From contig CAJUKG010000006.1 in NCBI GenBank assembly GCA_910586925.1, positions 85,428-149,427 on the forward strand: a stretch of DNA of 64,000 nucleotides, given 5' to 3'. The position numbers were made by a program, and so were the translations under genes. The first letter of the stretch is position 1. Each line of letters starts with the position of its first letter. This document shows, in pieces, positions 18,190 to 26,221 of this stretch. This stretch comes from an uncultured Christensenellaceae bacterium (GTDB lineage Bacteria; Bacillota; Clostridia; Christensenellales; Pumilibacteraceae). The notes below the pieces were generated by a model. It did not search any database. It had not been told where the DNA came from and saw only the letters and a list, made by a program, of their open reading frames with translations.

Positions 18190-18930
18190 TTACAGTGTGA
18201 GGATTTCCGGCGCACCGTCGGTAATGATAACGGTGTTTTCGTAATGCGCCGCCCTGCTCCTGTCCGCAGTACGCACCGTCCAACCGTCGCGGTCGATAGT
18301 CACTCGCCAATCGCCGCGCGTGATCATCGGCTCGACGCATATGCACAGCCCGACCTTGAGCGGACTGCCGGTGCCCTTCTTGCCGAAGTTGGGGACCTCG
18401 GGCGATTCGTGCATTTTATGCCCGATGCCGTGCCCCGTCAACGCCCGCACCACGCCGTAGCCGTGAAGCTCGGTATAGAGCTGCACCGCGCTGCCTATGT
18501 CGCCGGTCTTGAATCCCGCTTTCGCGTATTCGATACCCGCGAAAAACGCCGCTTCCGCCGCGTTTATAAGCGCGAGGTCCGCAGGCGATACGTTGCCGAC
18601 CGCAAAAGTCCGCGCCGCGTCGCCCTGATATCCGTTCAAAAGTGCGGTAATGTCTACAGACACTATATCGCCGTCCTTTATCGTCTGAAGCGACGGTATT
18701 CCGTGGACGACAACATCGTTTACCGAAATACACGATGCGTTCGGATAACCTTCGAAGCCTTTGGTCGACGGCGTCGCGCCCATACTGCGTATGGCGTTCT
18801 CGACGACCGCATCCACTTCCATTGTCGTGACGCCCGGGCGAATGACGCTCTCCGCCGCGTCGAGCGCGGCTTTGACTACGCGGCTCGCTTTCCGCATGCC
18901 CTCGCGCTCGCTCTCGGACTTCACTATCAT
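18190..18930 (-). CDS. map: Methionine aminopeptidase type I
   Basis: The enzyme removes the N-terminal Met from nascent proteins using a dinuclear metal centre. The 246-aa protein carries the metal ligands in DITALLNGYQGDAART (two Asp), the His in GHGIGHKMHESPEVPN, and the Glu residues in CVEPMITRG and the C-terminal HYENTVIITD. It overlaps adk by 4 bp, and its placement with adk and infA is typical of Bacillota. Confidence 0.97.
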   Translation of the reverse strand: MIVKSESEREGMRKASRVVKAALDAAESVIRPGVTTMEVDAVVENAIRSMGATPSTKGFEGYPNASCISVNDVVVHGIPSLQTIKDGDIVSVDITALLNGYQGDAARTFAVGNVSPADLALINAAEAAFFAGIEYAKAGFKTGDIGSAVQLYTELHGYGVVRALTGHGIGHKMHESPEVPNFGKKGTGSPLKVGLCICVEPMITRGDWRVTIDRDGWTVRTADRSRAAHYENTVIITDGAPEILTL

Positions 18931-19544
18931 TTAAGAGCCGCCTCTATCGCCTTGTTGACGTCCTCTATCGACTGCATGCCGTCAACGTTCGCGAGCACGC
19001 CCGCGGCGCGATAGTATTCGACGAGCGGTGCGGTGTTCTCGGCGTAAACCTTGAGCCTGTTCTCCACCACTTCGCGCTTGTCGTCGTCGCGAATGACGAG
19101 CTTGTCGCCGCACGCTTTGCAGATCCCGTCGGGCGCGTCCTGCGCGCTCGTCGTGTATCCGCATTTGAGGCAGACCCTGCGGCTCGCCATGCGATCGGCG
19201 AGTTTATCGAGGTCGGTTTCGAGATTGAGCGCGACGTCTATCTTGACGATTTGCGCGAGCGCGTCGGCTTGCGCCTTCGTGCGCGGAAACCCGTCGAGCA
19301 AAAATCCTTCTGCGCAATCGGGCTGTTCGATACGATCTTTGAGCAGCGCGACGACGAGTTCGTCGGGAACAAGTTTGCCCGCGTCCATGAACGACTTGGC
19401 TTGCTTGCCGAGCGCGGTGCCGTCGGCTATGTTCTTGCGAAGTATGTCGCCCGTCGAGATGTGCGGAAGGTTGTGCGTTTTGCAAATGATTGCGGCTTGC
19501 GTGCCCTTCCCGCTCCCGGGTGCTCCCATAATAATGAGTTTCAT
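18927..19544 (-). CDS. adk: Adenylate kinase with zinc-binding lid
   Basis: Adk interconverts ATP + AMP and 2 ADP. The P-loop is GAPGSGKGTQA at residues 7-17. AMP-binding residues lie in HISTGDILR and LLDGFPRTKAQA. The lid has CLKCG and CKACG, the four-cysteine zinc site of Gram-positive enzymes. Length 205 aa is slightly short of the usual 215. It is separated from secY by a repeat-bearing 199-bp spacer. Confidence 0.97.
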   Translation of the reverse strand: MKLIIMGAPGSGKGTQAAIICKTHNLPHISTGDILRKNIADGTALGKQAKSFMDAGKLVPDELVVALLKDRIEQPDCAEGFLLDGFPRTKAQADALAQIVKIDVALNLETDLDKLADRMASRRVCLKCGYTTSAQDAPDGICKACGDKLVIRDDDKREVVENRLKVYAENTAPLVEYYRAAGVLANVDGMQSIEDVNKAIEAALK

Positions 19545-19627
19545 GTTTTACTCCGTTGCAATTTAATGCATAGTGCGTAATTGTTTTGCCGTCTTTTTTT
19601 GCCGTCGCGCTGTTGTGCGACGTTCGT

Positions 19628-19728
19628 CCGCATAGCGCAAATACAATGTGGAAACGACTGCGTTGCGTCATTTTTGCAATCGCGCCGTGTACCGACTTTC
19701 GCCCGCATAGCGCAAATACAATGTGGAA
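19628..19728. repeat. Two 26-bp direct repeats in the secY-adk spacer (75-bp period)
   Basis: The 26-bp unit starting CCGCATAGCGCAAATACAAT occurs identically at 19628-19653 and 19703-19728. Flanking bases are partly conserved (GACTGCG after both), so this is a degenerate tandem duplication with a 75-bp period. No ORF runs through it. It is an unexpected insertion in the middle of the spc operon. Confidence 0.8.
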
Positions 19729-19743
19729 TGACTGCGTATAAAC

Positions 19744-21048
19744 CTATTTCAAAAATCCTTTGTACTGTTTCATCATCAACTGACTTTGCAGCTGCTTATT
19801 GAACTCGAGCGCGACCGAAACGACGATCAGCATACCTGTTGCGGAGAACGCATTGACGAGCGACTGATTCCCGAGCACCGCGGCGAATATGACCGACGGC
19901 ACGAGCGCGATAAACGCGAGGAATATTGCGCCGAACAACGTCAAACGCTTGGATATGCGCGACAGGTATTCGGTAGTCGGTTTGCCCGGACGTATACCGT
20001 TGATAAAGCCGCCGTACTGTTGAATGTTCCGCGAGATGTCCTCGGGATTGAATTCGATCTGCGCATAGAAATACGAGAAGAACAGTATCAATAGCGCGAC
20101 GAGGATATAATAGAACGGGTACTTACTGCCCGCGCCGAGCCATTCCTGCCACCAAATATAAAAACTGCTGTTCGGTGCGACAAGCTGCGCGATCATCTGC
20201 GGGAAAGTAATGAGTGCGGTCGCGAAGATTATCGGCATGACCCCGCTCGCATTGAGCTTGATGGGAATGACCGAGCTTTGCCCGCCGTACTGCTTTCTGC
20301 CCTTTATCTGTTTGGCGTACTGCACCGGCACTCTGCGCTCGGCGAGGTCAACAAACACGATGAGCATGAATACCGCGATAACCATGAGCAAGAATCCGAG
20401 AAGTTCCCAGATCGCCGTCTGGCTGCCGCCGAACGCTTCTTGGAACTTCGCGATGATCGCAAGCCCCGCCGAAGCGATGATACCTACAAAAATGAGCAAG
20501 CTGATACCGTTGCCGATACCGTAATCGGTGATGCGCTCGCCCAACCACGTCGTGAGCATCGCGCCCATCACCATGAGCACTACGACGAATATCCCGATCA
20601 CCCACACCTGGTTCATCGGTCCGAACACATCGAGGGACAGCGCGTCCGCCCGCGCGTACGAAACGGTTACGCCTATCGCTTGAGCGAGTGCGAGCACAAT
20701 CGTGATATACCGCGTGATCTGCGTAATCTTCTTTCTGCCTTCGTCGCCCTGCTTCTGCATTTCCTGAAGCCGCGGGAACGCGACGGTGAGAAGCTGCAAT
20801 ATGATCGACGCATTGATATACGGCGTTATACCGATTGCGAACAGCGCGCCGTTCTGAAGCGCGTTACCCGTGATGCCGTTGAGCAATCCCAAAAGCCCGT
20901 CGGTAGTGCCGCTATCAAGTGCCGCGGCGTTGATGCCCGGAATAGGTATCCAGCAACCCAGCCGATAAATAAAGAGCAGTGCGATCGTGATCAGTATCTT
21001 GGCACGCACTTCCTTATTCTTAAAGGCGTTTTTCAGCGTTTCAAACAT
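19744..21048 (-). CDS. secY: Protein translocase subunit SecY
   Basis: SecY is the channel of the Sec translocon. The 434-aa protein has ten TM helices, starting IYRLGCWIPIPGINAAAL and including the conserved cytoplasmic loop KQQGDEGRKKITQITRY-like stretch, the pore-ring helices, and the C-terminal MMKQYKGFLK. The start overlaps the rplO stop by one base (TAATG). It is in the normal spc position. Confidence 0.98.
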   Translation of the reverse strand: MFETLKNAFKNKEVRAKILITIALLFIYRLGCWIPIPGINAAALDSGTTDGLLGLLNGITGNALQNGALFAIGITPYINASIILQLLTVAFPRLQEMQKQGDEGRKKITQITRYITIVLALAQAIGVTVSYARADALSLDVFGPMNQVWVIGIFVVVLMVMGAMLTTWLGERITDYGIGNGISLLIFVGIIASAGLAIIAKFQEAFGGSQTAIWELLGFLLMVIAVFMLIVFVDLAERRVPVQYAKQIKGRKQYGGQSSVIPIKLNASGVMPIIFATALITFPQMIAQLVAPNSSFYIWWQEWLGAGSKYPFYYILVALLILFFSYFYAQIEFNPEDISRNIQQYGGFINGIRPGKPTTEYLSRISKRLTLFGAIFLAFIALVPSVIFAAVLGNQSLVNAFSATGMLIVVSVALEFNKQLQSQLMMKQYKGFLK

Positions 21049-21491
21049 TAGATGACCTCTACGGTGCCGCCCGCCTTTTCGATCTTCTCTTTGGCGGAAG
21101 CGGTGAATTTAGCCGCTTTGACAGTGAGCTTTTTGGTAAGCTCGCCGTCGCCCAACACCTTCAAGCCGTACGCCTCGACCTTCTTGATCATGCCCGTTTC
21201 AACAAGCAACATGAGGTCGACGACGGTGCCGTCGTCAAACTCGTTGAGCTTGTCGATATTGATGACCGAAAACTCTTTGGCGAACTTGTTGTTGAAGCCG
21301 CGCTTCGGCAGTCTGCGCATAAGCGTGATCTGACCGCCCTCGAAACCGGGACGAACGCCGCCGCCGCTACGCGCCCACTGACCTTTGTGACCTTTGCCCG
21401 ACGTCTTGCCGAGTCCCGAACCCGTGCCGCGGCCCAAACGCTTCGCCTTGGTGCGCGCGCCGTCCGCCGGCATAAGTGCATGCATTTTCAT
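21048..21491 (-). CDS. rplO: 50S ribosomal protein L15
   Basis: L15 is a late-assembly 23S rRNA-binding protein. The 147-aa product has the glycine-rich N-terminal extension (KRLGRGTGSGLGKTSGKGHKGQ) and the family core GFEGGQITLMRRLPKRGF. The coding end overlaps secY by one base. Confidence 0.98.
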   Translation of the reverse strand: MKMHALMPADGARTKAKRLGRGTGSGLGKTSGKGHKGQWARSGGGVRPGFEGGQITLMRRLPKRGFNNKFAKEFSVINIDKLNEFDDGTVVDLMLLVETGMIKKVEAYGLKVLGDGELTKKLTVKAAKFTASAKEKIEKAGGTVEVI

Positions 21492-21530
21492 GGTAATTTC
21501 TCCTATAAAATAAGTCCTAACCGCCCGAAC

Positions 21531-21737
21531 TTACGCCTCGGTAACGGTAACAAGATGGCAGACGGTCCTTATCATGCCGCGCATTGCGGGCGTATCGTCA
21601 ACCGTCACCGATTGATGCAACTTCTTAAGCCCCAACGCTTCGACAGTGCGCTGCTGTTTTACCAAACGTCCCGCCGTGCTCTTGACAAGCGTGACGCAAA
21701 GCTTCTTGTTTTCGGTTTTTTCAGCTTTCTTTGCCAT
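21531..21737 (-). CDS. rpmD: 50S ribosomal protein L30
   Basis: L30 is a small 23S rRNA-binding protein. The 68-aa form starts at the ATG 21737, where GAGGAG lies 7-8 nt upstream; an earlier in-frame start at 21803 would add residues unlike L30. The body LCVTLVKSTAGRLVKQQRTVEALGLKKLHQSVTV is canonical. It follows a 412-bp non-coding spacer. Confidence 0.96.
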   Translation of the reverse strand: MAKKAEKTENKKLCVTLVKSTAGRLVKQQRTVEALGLKKLHQSVTVDDTPAMRGMIRTVCHLVTVTEA

Positions 21738-22149
21738 TTTAATCTCCTCGCGAACAACGCAAACCGCGCGTTCGGAATTTTTATTTCTCTGCCGCAAAGG
21801 CAATCTGTACTGTTTCGACGCCCGCTCTATCCTCTCGAATACCTCGGGCGTCGGATCAAATGCCGCAAGCAGTTTATCGTACCGCCTTTTCGACAGTCGC
21901 CGCCTCGATGGTGAGATTGCGCGTCAGACGGATTTTTGCACCGCCTTTTCGGCAGTCACCGCTTCGACAGCGGAGGCGCGCCGCAGACGGTTTATCGTAC
22001 CGTCCTTTCGGCAGTCACCGCCTCGGTGGTGAGATTGCGCGTCAGGCGGGCAACAGGCGAAGCAACAGCGAGGGCGTGTAGAACCACCTACATAACCGAG
22101 CTGTTGCGAGCACGTAGTCCGCATCACGCGATAAGCTCGCCGCCGAGAA
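21738..22149. other. 412-bp non-coding spacer inside the spc operon
   Basis: No gene is visible between rpsE and rpmD. The middle is a three-unit 59-bp tandem repeat (21872-22048); the rest has no recognisable motif apart from the rpmD ribosome site. Such a long gap here is unusual, as rpsE-rpmD spacing is normally a few tens of bases. Confidence 0.7.
21872..22048. repeat. Three tandem 59-bp repeats between rpmD and rpsE
   Basis: Units at 21872-21930, 21931-21989 and 21990-22048 have an exact 59-bp period. Each begins near G(T/A)TT..TCGTACCG, passes CCTTTTCGGCAGTCACCGC, and ends GCGTCAGACG. Units 1 and 3 are the most alike; unit 2 differs mainly in its second half. There are no unique spacers, so this is a minisatellite and not CRISPR. 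Confidence 0.85.
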
Positions 22150-22671
22150 TTAAAGGATCTCGTCTATCGTCTTGCCCCGCAGAGCCGCAACCTGATCGAG
22201 CGTTCTCAAGCCCTCGAGTGCTTTCATCGTCGCTTTGACCACGTTGATCGGGTTACGCGAGCCGTAGCACTTGGTGGTGATATTGTTGATGCCGCAAAGC
22301 TCCAACACCGCGCGGACGCTGCCGCCCGCGATAACGCCTTTACCTTCGGGAGCGGGACGGAGCAGGACTTTGCTGCAAGCGAACTCGCCGACCGTTTCGT
22401 GCGGGATAGCGGTACCGTTGAGCGCGATCTTCTTCATATCGCGACGCGCCGCCTGTTCCGCCTTTTTGATCGCTTCGGGAACTTCGATGGCTTTGCCCAT
22501 GCCGATACCCACTCTGCCCTTGCCGTCGCCGGCAACGACGAGCGCGGCGAAGCTGCTGTTTCTGCCGCCCTTAACGACTTTGCTGACCCGACGGGTAGTG
22601 ACGAGCTTGGTTTTGATGCCGTCGTCGACGACGTCCTTTTCTCTCTTTTTTCTGAATTCTTCGCGTGCCAT
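22150..22671 (-). CDS. rpsE: 30S ribosomal protein S5
   Basis: S5 helps decoding fidelity and mRNA unwinding at the entry channel. The 173-aa protein has the double-stranded-RNA-binding-like N-terminal domain (RRVSKVVKGGRNSSFAALVVAGDGKGRVG) and the C-terminal half with LLRPAPEGKGVIAGGSVRAVLEL. It starts 9 bp after rplR. Confidence 0.98.
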   Translation of the reverse strand: MAREEFRKKREKDVVDDGIKTKLVTTRRVSKVVKGGRNSSFAALVVAGDGKGRVGIGMGKAIEVPEAIKKAEQAARRDMKKIALNGTAIPHETVGEFACSKVLLRPAPEGKGVIAGGSVRAVLELCGINNITTKCYGSRNPINVVKATMKALEGLRTLDQVAALRGKTIDEIL

Positions 22672-22680
22672 GTCAAACTC

Positions 22681-23043
22681 CTAAAATTTCAAGCCCGCAG
22701 CTCTCGCCGCGTCTGCAAGTGCTTTTACTCTACCCGTGTACAGGTAGCCGCCGCGGTCGAAAACGACTTCGGCGATGCCCTTCTCTTTGGCTTTTGCCGC
22801 GACGTCGCCGCCGACGAACACTGCCTGTTCGGTCTTGGTCTTGCCCTTGAGATCCGCGCCCTTGACGAGCGTGCTGCTCGAAACGAGGGTGACGCCTTTC
22901 GTGTCGTCGATGACCTGCGCATAGATATGGCTGGTGGAACGGTAGACCGCAAGACGGGGACGCGCCGCAGTGCCTTTTATATCGTGGCGCAACCGCGCAT
23001 GACGTTTTTCGCGGATCTTGTTTTTATCAATTTTCTTAATCAT
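22681..23043 (-). CDS. rplR: 50S ribosomal protein L18
   Basis: L18 attaches 5S rRNA to the large subunit. The 120-aa protein has the typical RHARLRHDIKGTAARPRLAVYRSTSHIYAQVIDD core and the C-terminal FDRGGYLYTGRVKALADAARAAGL. Spacing to rplF is 11 bp. Confidence 0.98.
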   Translation of the reverse strand: MIKKIDKNKIREKRHARLRHDIKGTAARPRLAVYRSTSHIYAQVIDDTKGVTLVSSSTLVKGADLKGKTKTEQAVFVGGDVAAKAKEKGIAEVVFDRGGYLYTGRVKALADAARAAGLKF

Positions 23044-23054
23044 TAGCCACTCTC

Positions 23055-23600
23055 CTATTTCTTGCCTGCGGTCTTAGCCTCTTTGCGGAGGACGACCTCG
23101 TTGCTGTAATGCAGACCGTAGCCGTGATACGGTTCGACGGGACGCTTCGCCTTGATCTGCGCCGCCACCTCGCCGACGAATTCCTTGCTGATACCGCTGA
23201 CCACGATGGTGAGCGTGTCGGGGCAAGTGATCTTGATGCCTTGAGGTATTACGTACTCGACGGGCTTGCTGTAGCCGATGTTCATGACGAGCTTATTGCC
23301 CGTAACGGCGACTTTGTAACCGACACCGGACACGATGAGCGTTTTGGTGAATTCGGTCTGTACGCCCGCAACCATATTGGCTATGAGCTGACGGTACAAG
23401 CCGTGGTATGCACGGGTCTGCTTCTCGTCGTTGGCGCGTTCGACGTTGCACACGCCGCCGTTCACAACGACATTGATGTCTTTGCAATTTATTTCCTGCT
23501 TAAGCTCGCCGAGCTTGCCTTTGACGGTAACTACGCCGTTCTTAAACTCGACGGTAACGCCCGCGGGAATGTCTATATGTTTTCTGCCTATACGCGACAT
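23055..23600 (-). CDS. rplF: 50S ribosomal protein L6
   Basis: L6 binds near the sarcin-ricin loop. The 181-aa product has two tandem L6 folds, beginning MSRIGRKHIDIPAGVTVEF, with the C-terminal signature KRPVEPYHGYGLHYSNEVVLRKEAKTAGKK close to consensus (PEPYKGKGIRY in others). Confidence 0.98.
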   Translation of the reverse strand: MSRIGRKHIDIPAGVTVEFKNGVVTVKGKLGELKQEINCKDINVVVNGGVCNVERANDEKQTRAYHGLYRQLIANMVAGVQTEFTKTLIVSGVGYKVAVTGNKLVMNIGYSKPVEYVIPQGIKITCPDTLTIVVSGISKEFVGEVAAQIKAKRPVEPYHGYGLHYSNEVVLRKEAKTAGKK

Positions 23601-23609
23601 AACACCCTC

Positions 23610-24005
23610 CTACCATACGTAGGCAAGCACTTCGCCGCCTACTTTGAGTGCGCGGGCTTTCTTGTCGGTCATGACGCCGCGCGAAGTGGAAATAATCGCT
23701 ATACCGTACCCGCCGAGCACACGCGGAAGATCTTCGCAACCGCAGTATACGCGCAGACCGGGTTTGGAAATGCGTTTCAAGTTTGTGATGGCGTTGGTGT
23801 TGCCGCTGTACTTGAGCACGACCTTGATATTGTTGTGCCCGTTCTCCTCCACCACGTCGCCCGACACGACGAAGCCTTCTTCGACGAGAATGTCGACGAT
23901 GGACTTCTTCATCTTGGACGCGGGTATGGATACGGTTTCGTGACGAGCCGTGATTGCGTTGCGAATTCTCGTAAGCAAATCTGCGATAGGATCTGTTGTT
24001 ACCAT
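23610..24005 (-). CDS. rpsH: 30S ribosomal protein S8
   Basis: S8 binds the central domain of 16S rRNA and, in E. coli, represses its own operon. The 131-aa protein has the DPIADLLTRIRNA start and the C-terminal STSRGVMTDKKARALKVGGEVLAYVW. It is 14 bp after rpsN. Confidence 0.98.
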   Translation of the reverse strand: MVTTDPIADLLTRIRNAITARHETVSIPASKMKKSIVDILVEEGFVVSGDVVEENGHNNIKVVLKYSGNTNAITNLKRISKPGLRVYCGCEDLPRVLGGYGIAIISTSRGVMTDKKARALKVGGEVLAYVW

Positions 24006-24019
24006 AATAATACCCTCCT

Positions 24020-24205
24020 TTACCAGCTCGACTTCTTTACGCCGGGGATTTCACCCTTGTACGCAAGTTCGCGAAAGCAAATTCTGCAAATACCGTACTT
24101 TTTGAGCACGGAATGCGGTCTGCCGCAAATATTGCAACGCGTATACGCGCGCGTGCTGTATTTGGGCGTCCGTTGCTGTTTGTTTATCATCGCTTTTTTA
24201 GCCAT
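24020..24205 (-). CDS. rpsN: 30S ribosomal protein S14, zinc-binding type Z
   Basis: The 61-aa short form of S14 carries the zinc ribbon CNIC (24-27 region) and CRIC, the C+ type. MAKKAMINKQQRTPKYSTRAYTRC is the usual N-terminus. Sequence and position between rplE and rpsH are standard for Bacillota. Confidence 0.98.
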   Translation of the reverse strand: MAKKAMINKQQRTPKYSTRAYTRCNICGRPHSVLKKYGICRICFRELAYKGEIPGVKKSSW

Positions 24206-24215
24206 AATTATCTCC

Positions 24216-24827
24216 TTAATTCCTAAACGGCATGCCGAGCTTGGTCAGCAGCAATTTAGCATCTTCGTCGGTTTCGGCAGTCGTAACGACATCGACGTCA
24301 AACCCTCTGATCTTCTCGATGAGTTCGTACGAAATCTCGGGGAAGATCGTCTGGTCCTTGATGCCGAGCGCGTAGTTGCCGTGCCCGTCAAAGGACTTGC
24401 CCGGCACGCCGCGGAAGTCGCGGACGCGCGGCAACGCAACGGACACGAGCCTGTCGAAGAATTCGTATGCCATTTCGCCGCGGAGCGTAACCTTGATCGC
24501 TATGGACTGACCTTCGCGAAGTTTGAAGTTACTGACCGACTTCTTGGCTTTTACGAGTATGCTCTTTTGTCCGGCAATCGCTTCGAGCTCGGCTTGCGCG
24601 AGCTGTATGCTCTTGCTGTTGTCCTTTATATCGCCCAAACGCATGTTCAATACTATCTTGACGAGTTTGGGAACCTGATTGACGTTTTTATAGCCGCACT
24701 CTTTCAAGAGTTGAGGCACAATCTCCGCCTTGTACCGCTTGTGCAGTCTGTAGCGTTCGGGATTGGTCGATTTTACGGGCTTTTCGGCGGTCGCCTTGCC
24801 CTTGGCTTTGGTCGCTTTTTCTGCCAT
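24216..24827 (-). CDS. rplE: 50S ribosomal protein L5
   Basis: L5 binds 5S rRNA and contacts the P-site tRNA. At 203 aa it is longer than the usual 179, owing to a Lys/Ala-rich N-terminal extension of about 22 residues before NPERYRLHKRYKAEIVPQLLKE. The conserved RDFRGVPGKSFDGHGNYALGIKDQTIFPEI is present. Confidence 0.98.
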   Translation of the reverse strand: MAEKATKAKGKATAEKPVKSTNPERYRLHKRYKAEIVPQLLKECGYKNVNQVPKLVKIVLNMRLGDIKDNSKSIQLAQAELEAIAGQKSILVKAKKSVSNFKLREGQSIAIKVTLRGEMAYEFFDRLVSVALPRVRDFRGVPGKSFDGHGNYALGIKDQTIFPEISYELIEKIRGFDVDVVTTAETDEDAKLLLTKLGMPFRN

Positions 24828-24840
24828 TACCGTTTACTCC

Positions 24841-25317
24841 TTACTCTGTTTTACCGTCCGAGGTTTCCTCGACGGGAACTTTTTCCTCCGCTTTCGCTTC
24901 GGTCGTTTTTGTCTTTTTCGTGGTCTTTTTGGGCTTATCCGCAGCCGTCTTCTTTTCCGCTTTGTCGGCTTTCTTCTTCGCCTTTTCGGGCTTTGCGGCT
25001 ACGTCCAGACTCGCGCCGCACTTGGCGCAAATACGCACGTTCTTGCCGTCCGTGACCTGATGACGCACGCGCACCGCGTTCGAGCACGACGGGCAGACGA
25101 TCTGCACGTTGCTGACGTCGAGCGGAGCTTCCACCGTTTTCTTGCCGCCCTGATCGTTGGCGGAACGGGGCTTCAAGTGACGGGTCGCCATGTTCACGCC
25201 CTCGACAAGCACTTTTCCGGTCTTGGGATCGGTGGCGAGCACCTTGCCCGTTTTGCCTTTATCCTTGCCCGCCAATACTTTGACGTTATCGCCTTTTTTG
25301 ACATTAAGACTGTTCAT
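24841..25317 (-). CDS. rplX: 50S ribosomal protein L24 with zinc site and long basic tail
   Basis: L24 initiates 50S assembly. Residues 1-100 are the normal KOW-type protein (KKGDNVKVLAGKDKGKTGKVLATDP), including a CPSC...CAKC four-cysteine pair. Residues about 110-158 form a low-complexity Lys/Ala/Thr/Glu tail absent from E. coli or B. subtilis L24 (about 103 aa). The tail is likely disordered and resembles histone-like tails. It lies between rplN and rplE as usual. Confidence 0.97.
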   Translation of the reverse strand: MNSLNVKKGDNVKVLAGKDKGKTGKVLATDPKTGKVLVEGVNMATRHLKPRSANDQGGKKTVEAPLDVSNVQIVCPSCSNAVRVRHQVTDGKNVRICAKCGASLDVAAKPEKAKKKADKAEKKTAADKPKKTTKKTKTTEAKAEEKVPVEETSDGKTE

Positions 25318-25329
25318 TGCGATGCCTCC

Positions 25330-25698
25330 TTAAAGTACTTCGGGTGCCAAAGATATGATCTTTGTGAAATCACGGTCGCGAAGCTCGCGGGCGATCGGTC
25401 CGAAGATACGGGTGCCGCGCGGCTGCTTCTGGCTGTCTATGATTACTGCGGCGTTGTCGTCGAAACGGATATGCGATCCGTCCGGACGGTTGACGCCTTG
25501 ATGGGTGCGCACGATGACCGCCTTGACGACGTCGCCTTTCTTGACGGTGCCGCCCGGCTGTGCGGACTTGACGGAAGCGGTGATAATATCGCCGATATTA
25601 CCGCTTCTGCGGAACGACCCGCCCATGACCTGTATGCACATTATTTCTTTCGCGCCGGTGTTGTCGGCGACTTTGAGATACGATTGGGGTTGTATCAT
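25330..25698 (-). CDS. rplN: 50S ribosomal protein L14
   Basis: L14 forms an intersubunit bridge with 16S rRNA helix 14. The 122-aa protein is of normal length and is highly conserved (MIQPQSYLKVADNTGAKEIMCIQV, and the C-terminal RELRDRDFTKIISLAPEVL). A 53-bp spacer separates it from rpsQ. Confidence 0.98.
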   Translation of the reverse strand: MIQPQSYLKVADNTGAKEIMCIQVMGGSFRRSGNIGDIITASVKSAQPGGTVKKGDVVKAVIVRTHQGVNRPDGSHIRFDDNAAVIIDSQKQPRGTRIFGPIARELRDRDFTKIISLAPEVL

Positions 25699-25751
25699 GA
25701 TTCACTCCTTGACGGCGATGTTTCCGCGAAAACGGACGTTCGCCATTCCTC

Positions 25752-26015
25752 TTATTTGGCTTTCTCGACGATCTTGCTCACGCGCCAGCACTTGTCTTTG
25801 GAAAGCGGACGCGTTTCGGTGATTTCCACTCTGTCGCCCACGCCGCACGCGTTTTCTTCGTCGTGCGCTTTGATGCGCTTGGTGCGAGTGACCGTCTTTT
25901 TATACAGCGGGTGCTTATACTTCTCGACGATGGAAACGACGACCGTCTTGTCCATCTTGTCGGAAACTACGACGCCTTCGCGCGTCTTTCTGTCGTTGCG
26001 TTGTTCGGTAGCCAT
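25752..26015 (-). CDS. rpsQ: 30S ribosomal protein S17
   Basis: S17 is an OB-fold protein that binds the 5' domain of 16S rRNA. The 87-aa product has REGVVVSDKMDKTVVVSI and HDEENACGVGDRVEITETRPLSKDK. Its start overlaps the rpmC stop by one base. Confidence 0.98.
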   Translation of the reverse strand: MATEQRNDRKTREGVVVSDKMDKTVVVSIVEKYKHPLYKKTVTRTKRIKAHDEENACGVGDRVEITETRPLSKDKCWRVSKIVEKAK

Positions 26016-26221
26016 TATTTAGCCTCCTTTTTCGCGCGAAGCTCACGCTCTCTGATGACCGTCTTTACTCGCGCTATATCGCGGCGCACGGTCTGGATCT
26101 GCAAGGGGTTTGCGAGCTGACCGGTCGCGTGGGAAAAACGAAGGTTAAACAGCTCGGTTTTGAGAGAATTGAGTTTTTCCTGCAATTCTTCGTCTCTTAA
26201 CTCATGAACTTTCTCTTTCAT
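26015..26221 (-). CDS. rpmC: 50S ribosomal protein L29
   Basis: L29 lies beside the polypeptide exit and helps dock SRP and trigger factor. The 68-aa helical protein shows LNSLKTELFNLRFSHATGQLANPLQIQTVRRDIARVKTVI. One-base overlaps link it to rplP and rpsQ. Confidence 0.98.
   Translation of the reverse strand: MKEKVHELRDEELQEKLNSLKTELFNLRFSHATGQLANPLQIQTVRRDIARVKTVIRERELRAKKEAK

Noticed and set aside
21872..22048. Possible CRISPR array
   Set aside because: The 59-bp units are contiguous, with no unique spacers and no cas genes.
23109..25055. Long plus-strand frame across rplF-rplX
   Set aside because: It is antisense to five certain ribosomal genes and spans their intergenic gaps; no domain.
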